From NCBI GenBank assembly GCA_963722905.1, contig CAVROT010000016.1, forward strand, positions 107,606-171,605: DNA of 64,000 bases, in the 5' to 3' direction. This document shows, piece after piece, positions 26,546 to 40,648 of the stretch. Below the pieces are notes generated by a model, which was given only the letters and a program-made list of their open reading frames with translations, had not been told where the DNA came from and did no database searches. Position 1 is the first letter of the stretch, and every line of letters starts with the position of its first letter. The position numbers and the translations under genes are program-made. The stretch is from CAVROT01 sp963722905 (GTDB taxonomy: Bacteria > Pseudomonadota > Alphaproteobacteria > Rhodobacterales > Rhodobacteraceae).

Positions 26546-28239
26546 GCCGCGATATCCTCGGGTCCGAAAAGCCGCACGGCGGCCCCGACGTCGTCGCGCG
26601 TCGCCCGGTCGGCCAGTTCGACTGCCCGGTCGATCATCGACCGTGCGTCATCGGCGGCGACATTGGGGAGCAGGGCGAAGTCGCCGGCATCGCCGCGGGC
26701 GATGATGGCCTTGTCCCCGAGCGCCTGCTTGAGCGATTCCAGCCAGAGGCGGCGACTGTCCCGCGCATGCCTTGCGCCGTGCGTGCTGCGCACCTCTCCC
26801 AGCCCCTCGTAGGATATCGAGGCCAGCGTGAACGGTACTTGCGACGCATTGTAGGCGGCCGCGGCCTGATTCAGTGCGATCACCAGGTCCAGTGGGAAGT
26901 CGCCGAACCTGAGCGCGCGGCGCCCGGGTCCGAGGAAGGTGGCGCCGTTGCGAAGGTAGGTCTTCCCGGCCTCGGTCAGGCTCGTGGAGTGGACGTCCTG
27001 CGTCGGCATCGCCTCGCCCGGCGTCCGGTCGCCGCAATGCGTGCAGACGAAGGCGATCTGTGGCTCGGTCGTCGTGGCCCGACAGGATTCGCACCGGGTC
27101 GAGACGCCCGGACGGTCGTAGTCACGGCCGAAGTGCAGCAGGTGACGGCGGCATTTGGGGCAGATCAGTTCGTCGCCGACGACAAAGTCGCTTTCGGGGC
27201 CCTGAGTCGCGCAGCGGAAGTGGTGAAGGTAGCTTTCCTCGGTCAGCTCGGCCGACCGGCAGGACGGACATTCCTCGCGGACGATGGTGCGGGCCGACCG
27301 ACAGGATGGACAGACGTGGACGCGTTCGAAGAATGCGGCCTGCACGAGGCCGTCGGCGACGAGCCTGTCGATCAGGGCGGGGACTCCGTCGGGGTCGCAG
27401 ATCGTGTTCCAGGCGACGAGGCCGTCATGACGGTGCGACCGTCTGGCGGTCAGCGTGCCGCCGGATACGTGCACGCGTGTCAGCAGCCGGTCGGCCGGGT
27501 CGTCGCTGCGCAGCAGATCGGGATGAAGCTCGGACTTGCGGTCGTGGAACAGATCGACCAGTTGCCGGCCGCGGTCGATGTCCTGGAACGCCACCGCCGT
27601 CATGTCGACATCGGCCGAAGCGCCCAGTTTTCCCGTTTCGTCCAGGACGGGCAAAAGGTTGGCGCCGCGCGTCTGCCACAGCCCGGTGAGGTTTCGGGCC
27701 TCGCGCACGAGGATCGCGTCGATCCCCGCGAGGCCCGGCGCCGGCGCAGGACCGGGCCCCGGTGGCCACTCCATGAGGGCCAGTCCCAGTCCGTCGGCCG
27801 TGGCGCGCCCAGCCGGGACTGCCGCGACGGCCCTCGATTGCCGAGCCGGTGCAGGCTCGGCCACGAGATCGCAGACGAGGTCGATGTCCAGCGGCTTGGG
27901 CACCACGCGGTCGAAAACCTCGCAGTTCTCGCGGTCGGCGAGCAGCCCCCGCGTATCGCCCGTTATGGCGACGAAGACCGGGCGGGGCCGATCGCCGAGC
28001 ACGGCCACGAAGCGCTGCACCACCTCAAGCCCGGTGATGTCGGGCAGGTGAAAATCCGTCAGAACGACGTCGAAGGATTCGCGCAGCAGCGCCTCGAGGG
28101 CGGCCCCGCCGTCGCCCACGCTGGTGACACGGTGGCCCGCCTGCGTTAGGACAAGCTCGACCAGGTCCTTGGTGACCGAACTGTCCTCGACCAGCAGGAC
28201 CCGGCGGGCATCGGTCCCCGCGTCGATACTGTCTTTCAT
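26542..28239 (-). CDS. Response regulator: REC – TackOD1 zinc domain – degenerate GGDEF
   Basis: The 565-residue protein starts with a receiver domain (about 12–127; phospho-acceptor D62, Lys in VPKPLD). A central region of about 170–415 ends in a cysteine cluster: CxxC pairs at 310/313, 324/327, 360/363, 383/386 and 399/402, plus C343. This fits the zinc-binding TackOD1 output domain first described in Thaumarchaeota. The C-terminal part (about 435–565) looks like a GGDEF fold in which RGDAGDF (515–521) replaces the GGDEF signature, so cyclase activity is unlikely. It is the first gene of an operon with the GT2 and HlyD genes. The start at 28239 gives a normal receiver N-terminus. Confidence 0.8.
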   Translation of the reverse strand: MKDSIDAGTDARRVLLVEDSSVTKDLVELVLTQAGHRVTSVGDGGAALEALLRESFDVVLTDFHLPDITGLEVVQRFVAVLGDRPRPVFVAITGDTRGLLADRENCEVFDRVVPKPLDIDLVCDLVAEPAPARQSRAVAAVPAGRATADGLGLALMEWPPGPGPAPAPGLAGIDAILVREARNLTGLWQTRGANLLPVLDETGKLGASADVDMTAVAFQDIDRGRQLVDLFHDRKSELHPDLLRSDDPADRLLTRVHVSGGTLTARRSHRHDGLVAWNTICDPDGVPALIDRLVADGLVQAAFFERVHVCPSCRSARTIVREECPSCRSAELTEESYLHHFRCATQGPESDFVVGDELICPKCRRHLLHFGRDYDRPGVSTRCESCRATTTEPQIAFVCTHCGDRTPGEAMPTQDVHSTSLTEAGKTYLRNGATFLGPGRRALRFGDFPLDLVIALNQAAAAYNASQVPFTLASISYEGLGEVRSTHGARHARDSRRLWLESLKQALGDKAIIARGDAGDFALLPNVAADDARSMIDRAVELADRATRDDVGAAVRLFGPEDIAA

Positions 28240-28332
28240 TCCCGGGCCCTGCCGATAGCGTTCCAACGAGCGTCCTAGCACCGGGATGCTTAAGATCTTC
28301 TTTCGTTCGCCCACGGCGCACCTGAGGTCCGA

Positions 28333-28361
28333 CTTGAAGCGGGTCCCTGCCGCGCCCATCT
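28333..28361 (+). promoter_or_regulatory. Sigma-32 (RpoH) heat-shock promoter of clpB
   Basis: The -35 element CTTGAA (28333–28338) and -10 element CCCATCT (28355–28361) are separated by 16 bases, matching the RpoH consensus (CTTGAA-N13–17-CCCATnT). The site lies 75 bp before the clpB ATG, as expected for a heat-shock chaperone gene. Confidence 0.8.
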
Positions 28362-28436
28362 GGTGCCCATCAGGCCCAAGCCACGGCGCGCCGAATGCGG
28401 GCGCCGCGCGACAGGGCGCTTTGCAGGAGACGGACC

Positions 28437-31052
<2,616 letters not shown>

Positions 31053-31085
31053 CCGGGCGTTCGATCCGAACCGCCGATAAGAAAA

Positions 31086-31113
31086 GGGGCCGGTGCATCG
31101 CTGCACCGGCCCC
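31086..31113. terminator. Strong, probably bidirectional terminator between clpB and the fasciclin gene
   Basis: A perfect 12-bp stem (GGGGCCGGTGCA) closes a TCGC loop. An A-run (AAGAAAA) on the left acts as the T-tract for the minus strand. It lies 33 bp after the clpB stop and 35 bp from the stop of the convergent gene. Confidence 0.75.
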
Positions 31114-31148
31114 TGCCATTTGCCGGACCTCTTGTGCCCGACCGTCGA

Positions 31149-31640
31149 TCACATGCTGGTATCGGGCATCAGCACGGTGTCGATGACATGGATCACGCCG
31201 TTCGACGCCTCGATATCGGCCTGCGTCACGCTGGCCCCGTTCACCATGACCGGATCGGTCGAGATCTCGACCTCGCTGCCTTCTACCGTGGCGGCCATCA
31301 TGCCATCGGTCAGGTCGGTCGACATCACCTTGCCGGGTATAACGTGGTAGGTGAGGATCGCGGTCAGCTGATCCTTGTTCTCTTCCATCAGAAGGTCGTT
31401 GACGGTACCCTCGGGCAGCGCTGCGAACGCCTCGTCGGTCGGTGCGAAGACGGTGAACGGACCTTCGCCCTTCAGGGTCTCGACAAGGCCGGCGGCCTCG
31501 GCCGCGGCCAGCAGGGTGGAGAACGAGCCGGCCTCGGTGGCGGTGTCGACGATGTCCATTTCGTGCGCGGCACCGAAGGCTGCGGTCGCCATTGCGGTCG
31601 ATGCAGTCAGTGCGATGAAGGTTCTGCGGAACATATTCAT
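31149..31640 (-). CDS. Secreted fasciclin (FAS1) domain protein
   Basis: A 163-residue protein with a signal peptide (about 1–23, cleavage after AAFGA) and one FAS1 domain. The H1 motif is GPFTVFAPTDEAFAALP and the H2 motif is NGVIHVIDTVLMP. Such proteins are periplasmic or surface adhesins of poorly known function. The start ATG at 31640 has a CGGGAGAAA ribosome-binding site. It is a single-gene unit. Confidence 0.92.
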   Translation of the reverse strand: MNMFRRTFIALTASTAMATAAFGAAHEMDIVDTATEAGSFSTLLAAAEAAGLVETLKGEGPFTVFAPTDEAFAALPEGTVNDLLMEENKDQLTAILTYHVIPGKVMSTDLTDGMMAATVEGSEVEISTDPVMVNGASVTQADIEASNGVIHVIDTVLMPDTSM

Positions 31641-31944
31641 TTTCTCCCGTTTGTCTTTCAGACAGTGTGTGACCGGTTTCGGTCATACCACCCCTACGCC
31701 CATGACGGCGTATTGTTTCCCCTGAGATCCCGCCTTCTGCGGCCCGATGACCATTTGACATGCCCCGACCGCGGGCTAAGCCACGGCCTATGCGTATCTT
31801 CAACTCACGCAGCGGTGAAGAGGCGTCAGGACCCGTGAGGCCGCGGACCGGCCTTTAATGACATTCTCGGGTGGTGGCGCTGCGCCGTTTGGCGTATGCC
31901 GACAACTCGGATAGAAGGATGCGGACACGAGGGAGACGGATACC
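31641..31944. other. Divergent regulatory region between the fasciclin gene and msrP
   Basis: No gene is seen in these 304 bp. It must hold both promoters. A palindrome TGACCG-GTTT-CGGTCA at 31670–31685 lies 30 bp before the fasciclin ATG and could be an operator or a leader hairpin. Confidence 0.5.
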
Positions 31945-32862
31945 ATGGCCGGAAGATACCGTAACGAGTTGAAGCGTGCCGATGCGACCCCCCGAGAGGT
32001 GTTCGTGAACCGTCGCAGTCTTATGGCCGGCATGATGGGCGCAGGCCTGGCCGCCGGCCTGGGCACGCGCGCCGAGGCCGTCAGCCCATTCTCGACGGAC
32101 GAGACGCTGAACAGCTGGGAGGAAGTGACCCAGTACAACAACTTCTATGAGTTCGGGGTGAAGAAGACCGATCCGGCCGAGAATGCGACCGCCCTCACGA
32201 CGGAGCCTTGGACGGTCCGCATCGACGGGATGGTGGACGAACCCGGCGACTATTCCTTTGCCGATCTCATGGACGGTATGGAGATCGAAGAGCGGATCTA
32301 CAGGTTGCGCTGCGTCGAGGCATGGTCGCTGGTCGTGCCGTGGATGGGGTTCGAGCTGGCCGACCTTCTGACGCGTGCGGGCGTCAGGCCCGATGCGAAG
32401 TACATCGCCTTCGAAACGCTCATGCGTCCCGACGAGATGATCGGCCAGCGGTATCCGATCCTCGACTGGCCCTACCGCGAGGGCCTGCGGATCGACGAGG
32501 CCATGAACCCGCTGACCCTCATGGCGACGGGCGTCTACGACAAGCCCATGCCCAACCAGAACGGCGCTCCGATCCGGTTGGTCGTGCCGTGGAAGTACGG
32601 GTTCAAGTCGATCAAGTCGATCGTCCGCATATCCGCCGTCGCAGAGCAGCCAGTGTCGACCTGGAACGTGTCCGCGCCGCGCGAGTACGGGTTCTATGCC
32701 AACGTGAACCCGCAGGTGGACCACCCGCGGTGGAGTCAGGCGACCGAGCGGCGCGTGGGCGGCGGCCTGTTCTCCAAGCGGCTCGATACGCAGCCGTTCA
32801 ACGGGTACGGCGAATACGTCGCCGATCTCTACGACGGCATGGACCTGACGAAGGACTTCTGA
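31945..32862 (+). CDS. msrP: Periplasmic protein-methionine-sulfoxide reductase catalytic subunit MsrP
   Basis: MsrP (YedY) is a molybdoenzyme that repairs oxidised methionines in periplasmic proteins, taking electrons from MsrQ. The 305-residue protein has a twin-arginine signal (NRRSLMAGMMGAGLAAG, residues 22–38) and the molybdenum-ligating C123 in RLRCVEAWS. It also has the family motifs VPWMGFELADLL and PWKYGFKSIKSI. msrQ follows 13 bp downstream. Confidence 0.95.
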   Translation: MAGRYRNELKRADATPREVFVNRRSLMAGMMGAGLAAGLGTRAEAVSPFSTDETLNSWEEVTQYNNFYEFGVKKTDPAENATALTTEPWTVRIDGMVDEPGDYSFADLMDGMEIEERIYRLRCVEAWSLVVPWMGFELADLLTRAGVRPDAKYIAFETLMRPDEMIGQRYPILDWPYREGLRIDEAMNPLTLMATGVYDKPMPNQNGAPIRLVVPWKYGFKSIKSIVRISAVAEQPVSTWNVSAPREYGFYANVNPQVDHPRWSQATERRVGGGLFSKRLDTQPFNGYGEYVADLYDGMDLTKDF

Positions 32863-32875
32863 TGTCGCAACCCGG

Positions 32876-33484
32876 ATGACCCGCGTCCAGCGCCTCAACA
32901 CGGTCCTCCGCGGCATGCCGACGTGGCCGGTCTACGTCCTGGGCGGTGCGGCCCCGATCTACCTATTCTATCTCGGCCTGACCGGCGGCCTTGGGATGGA
33001 GCCCATCAATGCGCTGGAACGCGAACTCGGGCATCTGGGACTGCAGGTCCTGGTGGCGGTGCTCGCGGTCACGCCGCTGATGAAGCTGACGGGGATCAAC
33101 CTCGTCAAATTCCGCCGTGCCCTGGGTCAGGTCGCGTTCTGGCTGATCCTTTGCCACCTGCTGACATGGGCCATCCTCGACATCGGCGCCGTCGGCAAGG
33201 TGTGGGCGGACATCGTCAAACGGCCCTACATCACCATCGGGATGGCCGCCTTCGTCCTGATGATCCCGCTGGCGGCTACGTCCTTCAATCTCGCGATCCG
33301 GAAGATGGGACCGGTGCGATGGCGCAGGCTGCACAAGGCGACATACGCCGTCGGGTTGCTGGGAGCTGTCCACTACGTGATGCTGGCCAAGACCTGGCAG
33401 GCCGAACCCCTACTGTACCTGGTGGCGATCCTCGTCCTGCTCGCCCTGCGCCTTCCCGGACCTCCGCGGCGCGTGTCTGCCTGA
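32876..33484 (+). CDS. msrQ: Heme-binding membrane subunit MsrQ
   Basis: The 202-residue protein has about six membrane segments with the ferric-reductase-like histidines expected of MsrQ (YedZ), for example LCHLLTW and LHKATYAVG…VHYVMLAK. It passes electrons from the quinone pool or a flavin reductase to MsrP. A tiny frame (MSQPG, 32862–32879) ends inside its start region and may couple translation with msrP. Confidence 0.95.
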   Translation: MTRVQRLNTVLRGMPTWPVYVLGGAAPIYLFYLGLTGGLGMEPINALERELGHLGLQVLVAVLAVTPLMKLTGINLVKFRRALGQVAFWLILCHLLTWAILDIGAVGKVWADIVKRPYITIGMAAFVLMIPLAATSFNLAIRKMGPVRWRRLHKATYAVGLLGAVHYVMLAKTWQAEPLLYLVAILVLLALRLPGPPRRVSA

Positions 33485-33831
33485 GCCGTCGCGCAGGACG
33501 TGGCCGTTCGCATCCGCCATCGTCCGGGATCCAGATCGCCGACATGAGTTTGACCGTTCCTTGCGAGGGCCGACGCCAGTCTTCGGGACCGACGGTGAGG
33601 ACGATCCGGTCGCATACCGGTGGCGGCGATTCCCCGCGATTCCCGGATTCGATCTATCGGACGGCGTGATCGCACGACGGACCATGATGGCCGCAGGGTC
33701 GGCAAACCCGGCGCGGCGCAGGTTCATTGCGCGCGGTGGGCCGGTCTGGTGTCCGATATGATGCGAAACGCAACATTTTGCGAAGTATCGAAAAGCGTCA
33801 CAGAAAATGCACATCACCCCCGAAAAAGCGC

Positions 33832-33860
33832 TTGCGGCCCCCCGGCCCTAACACTAGAAC
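33832..33860 (+). promoter_or_regulatory. Candidate rRNA operon promoter
   Basis: TTGCGG (33832–33837) and TAGAAC (33855–33860) are spaced by exactly 17 bp, about 390 bp before the 16S gene. It is the best match to a sigma-70 promoter in the region and follows an AT-richer upstream stretch. Other start points are possible. Confidence 0.5.
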
Positions 33861-34007
33861 CCCCTTCACCGGCGGCGCAGAGATGCACCGCGGGGCGCCG
33901 GACCGGCCAGGCAGACGATCGCAGGGCCAGATGGCAAAGACGACATCGAGGATAATGCAGGCGGGGCGCGCCGAGACACTGGCGCATCCGGTTTTCTTTG
34001 TCTTCAC

Positions 34008-34018
34008 GCTCTTTGAAA
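34008..34018 (+). promoter_or_regulatory. boxA-like antitermination site in the rRNA leader
   Basis: CGCTCTTTGAA resembles the boxA consensus TGCTCTTTAA bound by the NusB–S10 complex, and lies in the leader about 230 bp before 16S rRNA, where boxA is usual. Confidence 0.5.
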
Positions 34019-34249
34019 TCGCGAGTATCTGAAGAGATATGTGGGCGGCTCGGTTCAGTTCGATGGATCAGCCCCTGTATATCGCGCTGCTAGACTTCGG
34101 TCGATGATGCAGTGTCAGCTTCACTGTTTGATGTGGCTTTGCGTTACTTCGGTAACCTGAAGCACATGAAACAGAGACTATCGTCGGCCCTAGCCGGTCG
34201 GCGATGATGTGCAGAGGTTCGAACGTCAAGGACACGTCGAAAGACGTTT

Positions 34250-35720
<1,471 letters not shown>

Positions 35721-35869
35721 GCTTCTGGTATTCGGGTTCGCCCGGATCGTGAAGCACTTAGCAGTGCCTCTCTCTCACGAGGGAGCCCTTAACTGGGCAG
35801 AGCACAACATTTGGACCGGACCGTCCTCATATCTCTTCAGATCAGTGATCACGGGCTACCGCCCGTCTT

Positions 35870-35946
<77 letters not shown>

Positions 35947-35962
35947 CGTACCTTCGGGCTAC

Positions 35963-36038
35963 GGGGCGTTAGCTCAGCTGGGAGAGCACCTGCTTTGCAA
36001 GCAGGGGGTCATCGGTTCGATCCCGATACGCTCCACCA
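35963..36038 (+). tRNA. tRNA-Ala (TGC)
   Basis: A 76-nt cloverleaf from GGGGCGTTAGCTCAG to CGCTCCACCA with anticodon loop TTTGCAA (TGC) and encoded CCA. It follows tRNA-Ile by 16 bp in the rRNA spacer. Confidence 0.98.
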
Positions 36039-36413
36039 AATTTCCGGTCGCATCGCCAAGCGCAGCCGCTTGGCCGTCCAACCGGACCTGGATCATGATC
36101 CTCTCTGTGAGGAAATAGTGGTCTAGCGCAGCCCGTCTTAGACAGGCAGCGGAATTGACATCGTATAGAGAGATTAACATCAGTTATCATGCTGATCCGG
36201 GCAGTGCGCCCGCGATCTGCGGTACCGCCTGACGGTGACCGCGCGGCATGTGACTATCCAAGTCAAGTACACTGACCAGCGTGGCCGCAGGGCCGCGCGT
36301 CGCTTCGTTGCCTGCACGGGCAGCGAATGCGGGAATGTATGCTTTTGATCAGGAACCGCCGTGAACAAGAGGTCGGCAGTTCCGTCTGTGAGAGCCAGTC
36401 TCTCACTGGATCA
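36039..36413 (+). other. Spacer between tRNA-Ala and 23S rRNA
   Basis: A 375-bp transcribed spacer with no gene. Its end (TCTCACTGGATCAAATCAAG) pairs with sequence just after the 23S gene (CTTGATTTGATCCAGTGATGG), forming the long 23S processing stem. Confidence 0.75.
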
Positions 36414-39246
<2,833 letters not shown>

Positions 39247-39344
39247 TCCAGTGATGGATTGGTTTAAAGCGTACATCGCAGGTGTACTTGACTAGGATGA
39301 CTGATGTTCGGAACCCATCAATCAGGTTCCGGCGTTTCTTTCTC

Positions 39345-39462
39345 GGTTTGGTGGTCATTGCGCGAGCAAAACACCCGATACCTTTCCGAACTCGGCCGTT
39401 AAGTGCCGTTGCGCCGATGGTACTGCGTCCTAAGGCGTGGGAGAGTAGGTCACTGCCAAACC
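39345..39462 (+). rRNA. rrf: 5S ribosomal RNA
   Basis: The end segments GGTTTGGTGG and CTGCCAAACC pair to close the molecule. The internal CCGAACTCGGCCGTTAAG and CGATGGTACTGCGTC stretches are standard 5S elements. Length is about 117 nt. Confidence 0.96.
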
Positions 39463-39794
39463 TAGTAAGAAACGTTATTCTCTCTGTCCGATTGTCTATC
39501 TAGAATCTGTAGACTTGGTTGAGCCATTTTATTTGTGTTGATTATAGGCCTCTCCAAGGCGACTGTCATATAGTTTCGAATTGTCGTGCTGGCGCTTGGC
39601 CTAGTAAACTTGGAACCGTCTGGCTACAAAACGTCGGTAGCGTGTGATCACCCTCTGACAATACCACTGCCCTGGTATACGCGGATTGGGAATGGCGAAG
39701 TGGATCCGTTTCGGGGTCTGGGCGTGCGGCTGTCGCCGCATCGGTAATACAGAAGCAGTCGGCGTTCGAGTGTAGACCATTTGGGAGCGCACCG
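39463..39794. other. Gene-free region after the rRNA operon
   Basis: About 330 bp with no protein or tRNA gene and lower GC than the neighbours. I looked for the initiator tRNA that often follows 5S rRNA in related genomes and did not find it. The trmB ribosome-binding site is at its right end. Confidence 0.5.
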
Positions 39795-40517
39795 ATTTCG
39801 GAACTCATCCGCCGCAACTTCTACGGCCGGCGTAAGGGGCATGCTTTAAGGCCCGCGCAGCAGCGGCGGATGGAGGCAGGCCTCGAGCGGTTGTCGCCGG
39901 GGTCTGTTTCGCTGGAGCAGAACCCGGAGCGGCGCCATCTCGACGCTGCGGATGTGGGTGGCGGCGCGCCATTGTGGCTCGAGATCGGGTTCGGAGGTGG
40001 CGAGCATCTGGTAGGACAGGCGCTTGCTCATCCAGCGGTCCACGTGATTGGCGCCGAGCCCTACATCAACGGCGTGGCGATGCTGCTGGCAAAGATAGAG
40101 GCCGCCGGCGTGACGAACCTGTCGATCCATCCCGGAGACGCGCGGGACCTCATGGACGTCCTGCCCGATGCCTGTATCAGCCGTGCGTTTCTGCTCTACC
40201 CCGATCCCTGGCCCAAGGTCCGGCACCACCGCCGTCGCTTCGTCACGCCCGAGCATCTGCTGCCTTTGGCGCGCATCATGGCGCCCGGCGCGCATTTGCG
40301 TGTCGCCTCGGACATTCCCGATTACATGCGGCAAGCCAGGGGAGAAGTCCCGCGGGCGGGGTTTTCCACGGTCTCGGACACGGATCTGGCCTGGCCCGGC
40401 TGGCAATCTACCCGTTATGAGGCCAAGGCGCTGCGCGAGGGCCGCGCGCCCCATTACCTGACGTTCGTGAGGGCGGAGGGGGCGGAGCCTCCGGCGGGAG
40501 TATTTTCGACAGGATGA
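39795..40517 (+). CDS. trmB: tRNA (guanine-N7-)-methyltransferase, apparent AUU start
   Basis: TrmB makes m7G46 in tRNAs with S-adenosylmethionine. The motifs EIGFGGGEHL (SAM binding), LYPDPWPKVRHHRRRF and FSTVSDTD are clear. The conserved N-terminal motif RRNFYGRRKGHALRPAQ lies upstream of the first ATG (39870). Reading back from there, no ATG, GTG or TTG occurs in frame before a stop at 39645. An ATT at 39795 gives (M)SELIRRNFYGRR, a normal family start, with GGGAG placed 7 bases before it. I therefore call a 240-residue protein from AUU. The C-terminal EPPAGVFSTG is coded by a class B repeat. Confidence 0.75.
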   Translation: MSELIRRNFYGRRKGHALRPAQQRRMEAGLERLSPGSVSLEQNPERRHLDAADVGGGAPLWLEIGFGGGEHLVGQALAHPAVHVIGAEPYINGVAMLLAKIEAAGVTNLSIHPGDARDLMDVLPDACISRAFLLYPDPWPKVRHHRRRFVTPEHLLPLARIMAPGAHLRVASDIPDYMRQARGEVPRAGFSTVSDTDLAWPGWQSTRYEAKALREGRAPHYLTFVRAEGAEPPAGVFSTG

Positions 40518-40521
40518 ATGG
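40480..40521 (+). repeat. 42-bp interspersed repeat, class B, copy 2 (end of trmB)
   Basis: It matches the minus strand of 1431–1472 at 38 of 42 positions. It codes for the last dozen residues of TrmB and includes its TGA, so the gene's natural 3' end has been replaced or extended by the element. Confidence 0.75.
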
Positions 40522-40648
40522 GGGTCCGCGGCCCGTGTCCGGGTTGGCGGTGCCGGCGACGTCGGCGGACGGTTGTAAGGCGGGTCCGTGGCACGATAAC
40601 ACCGTGGTTGCGGGCCGCGACCGGGCCGGGTCTGGGATGGTGTGCGGT

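Larger units (their letters stand above)
33485..34249. other. Gene-free region and rRNA leader
   Basis: No credible protein gene lies here; the short frames overlap one another and lack family features. The right half contains the rRNA promoter and the transcribed leader up to the 16S gene. The leader is clearly less GC-rich than the coding DNA. Confidence 0.6.

Noticed and set aside
33410..33817. Minus-strand frame with several cysteines overlapping msrQ
   Set aside because: It overlaps msrQ heavily, has no ribosome-binding site or family feature, and the intergenic half is not coding-like.
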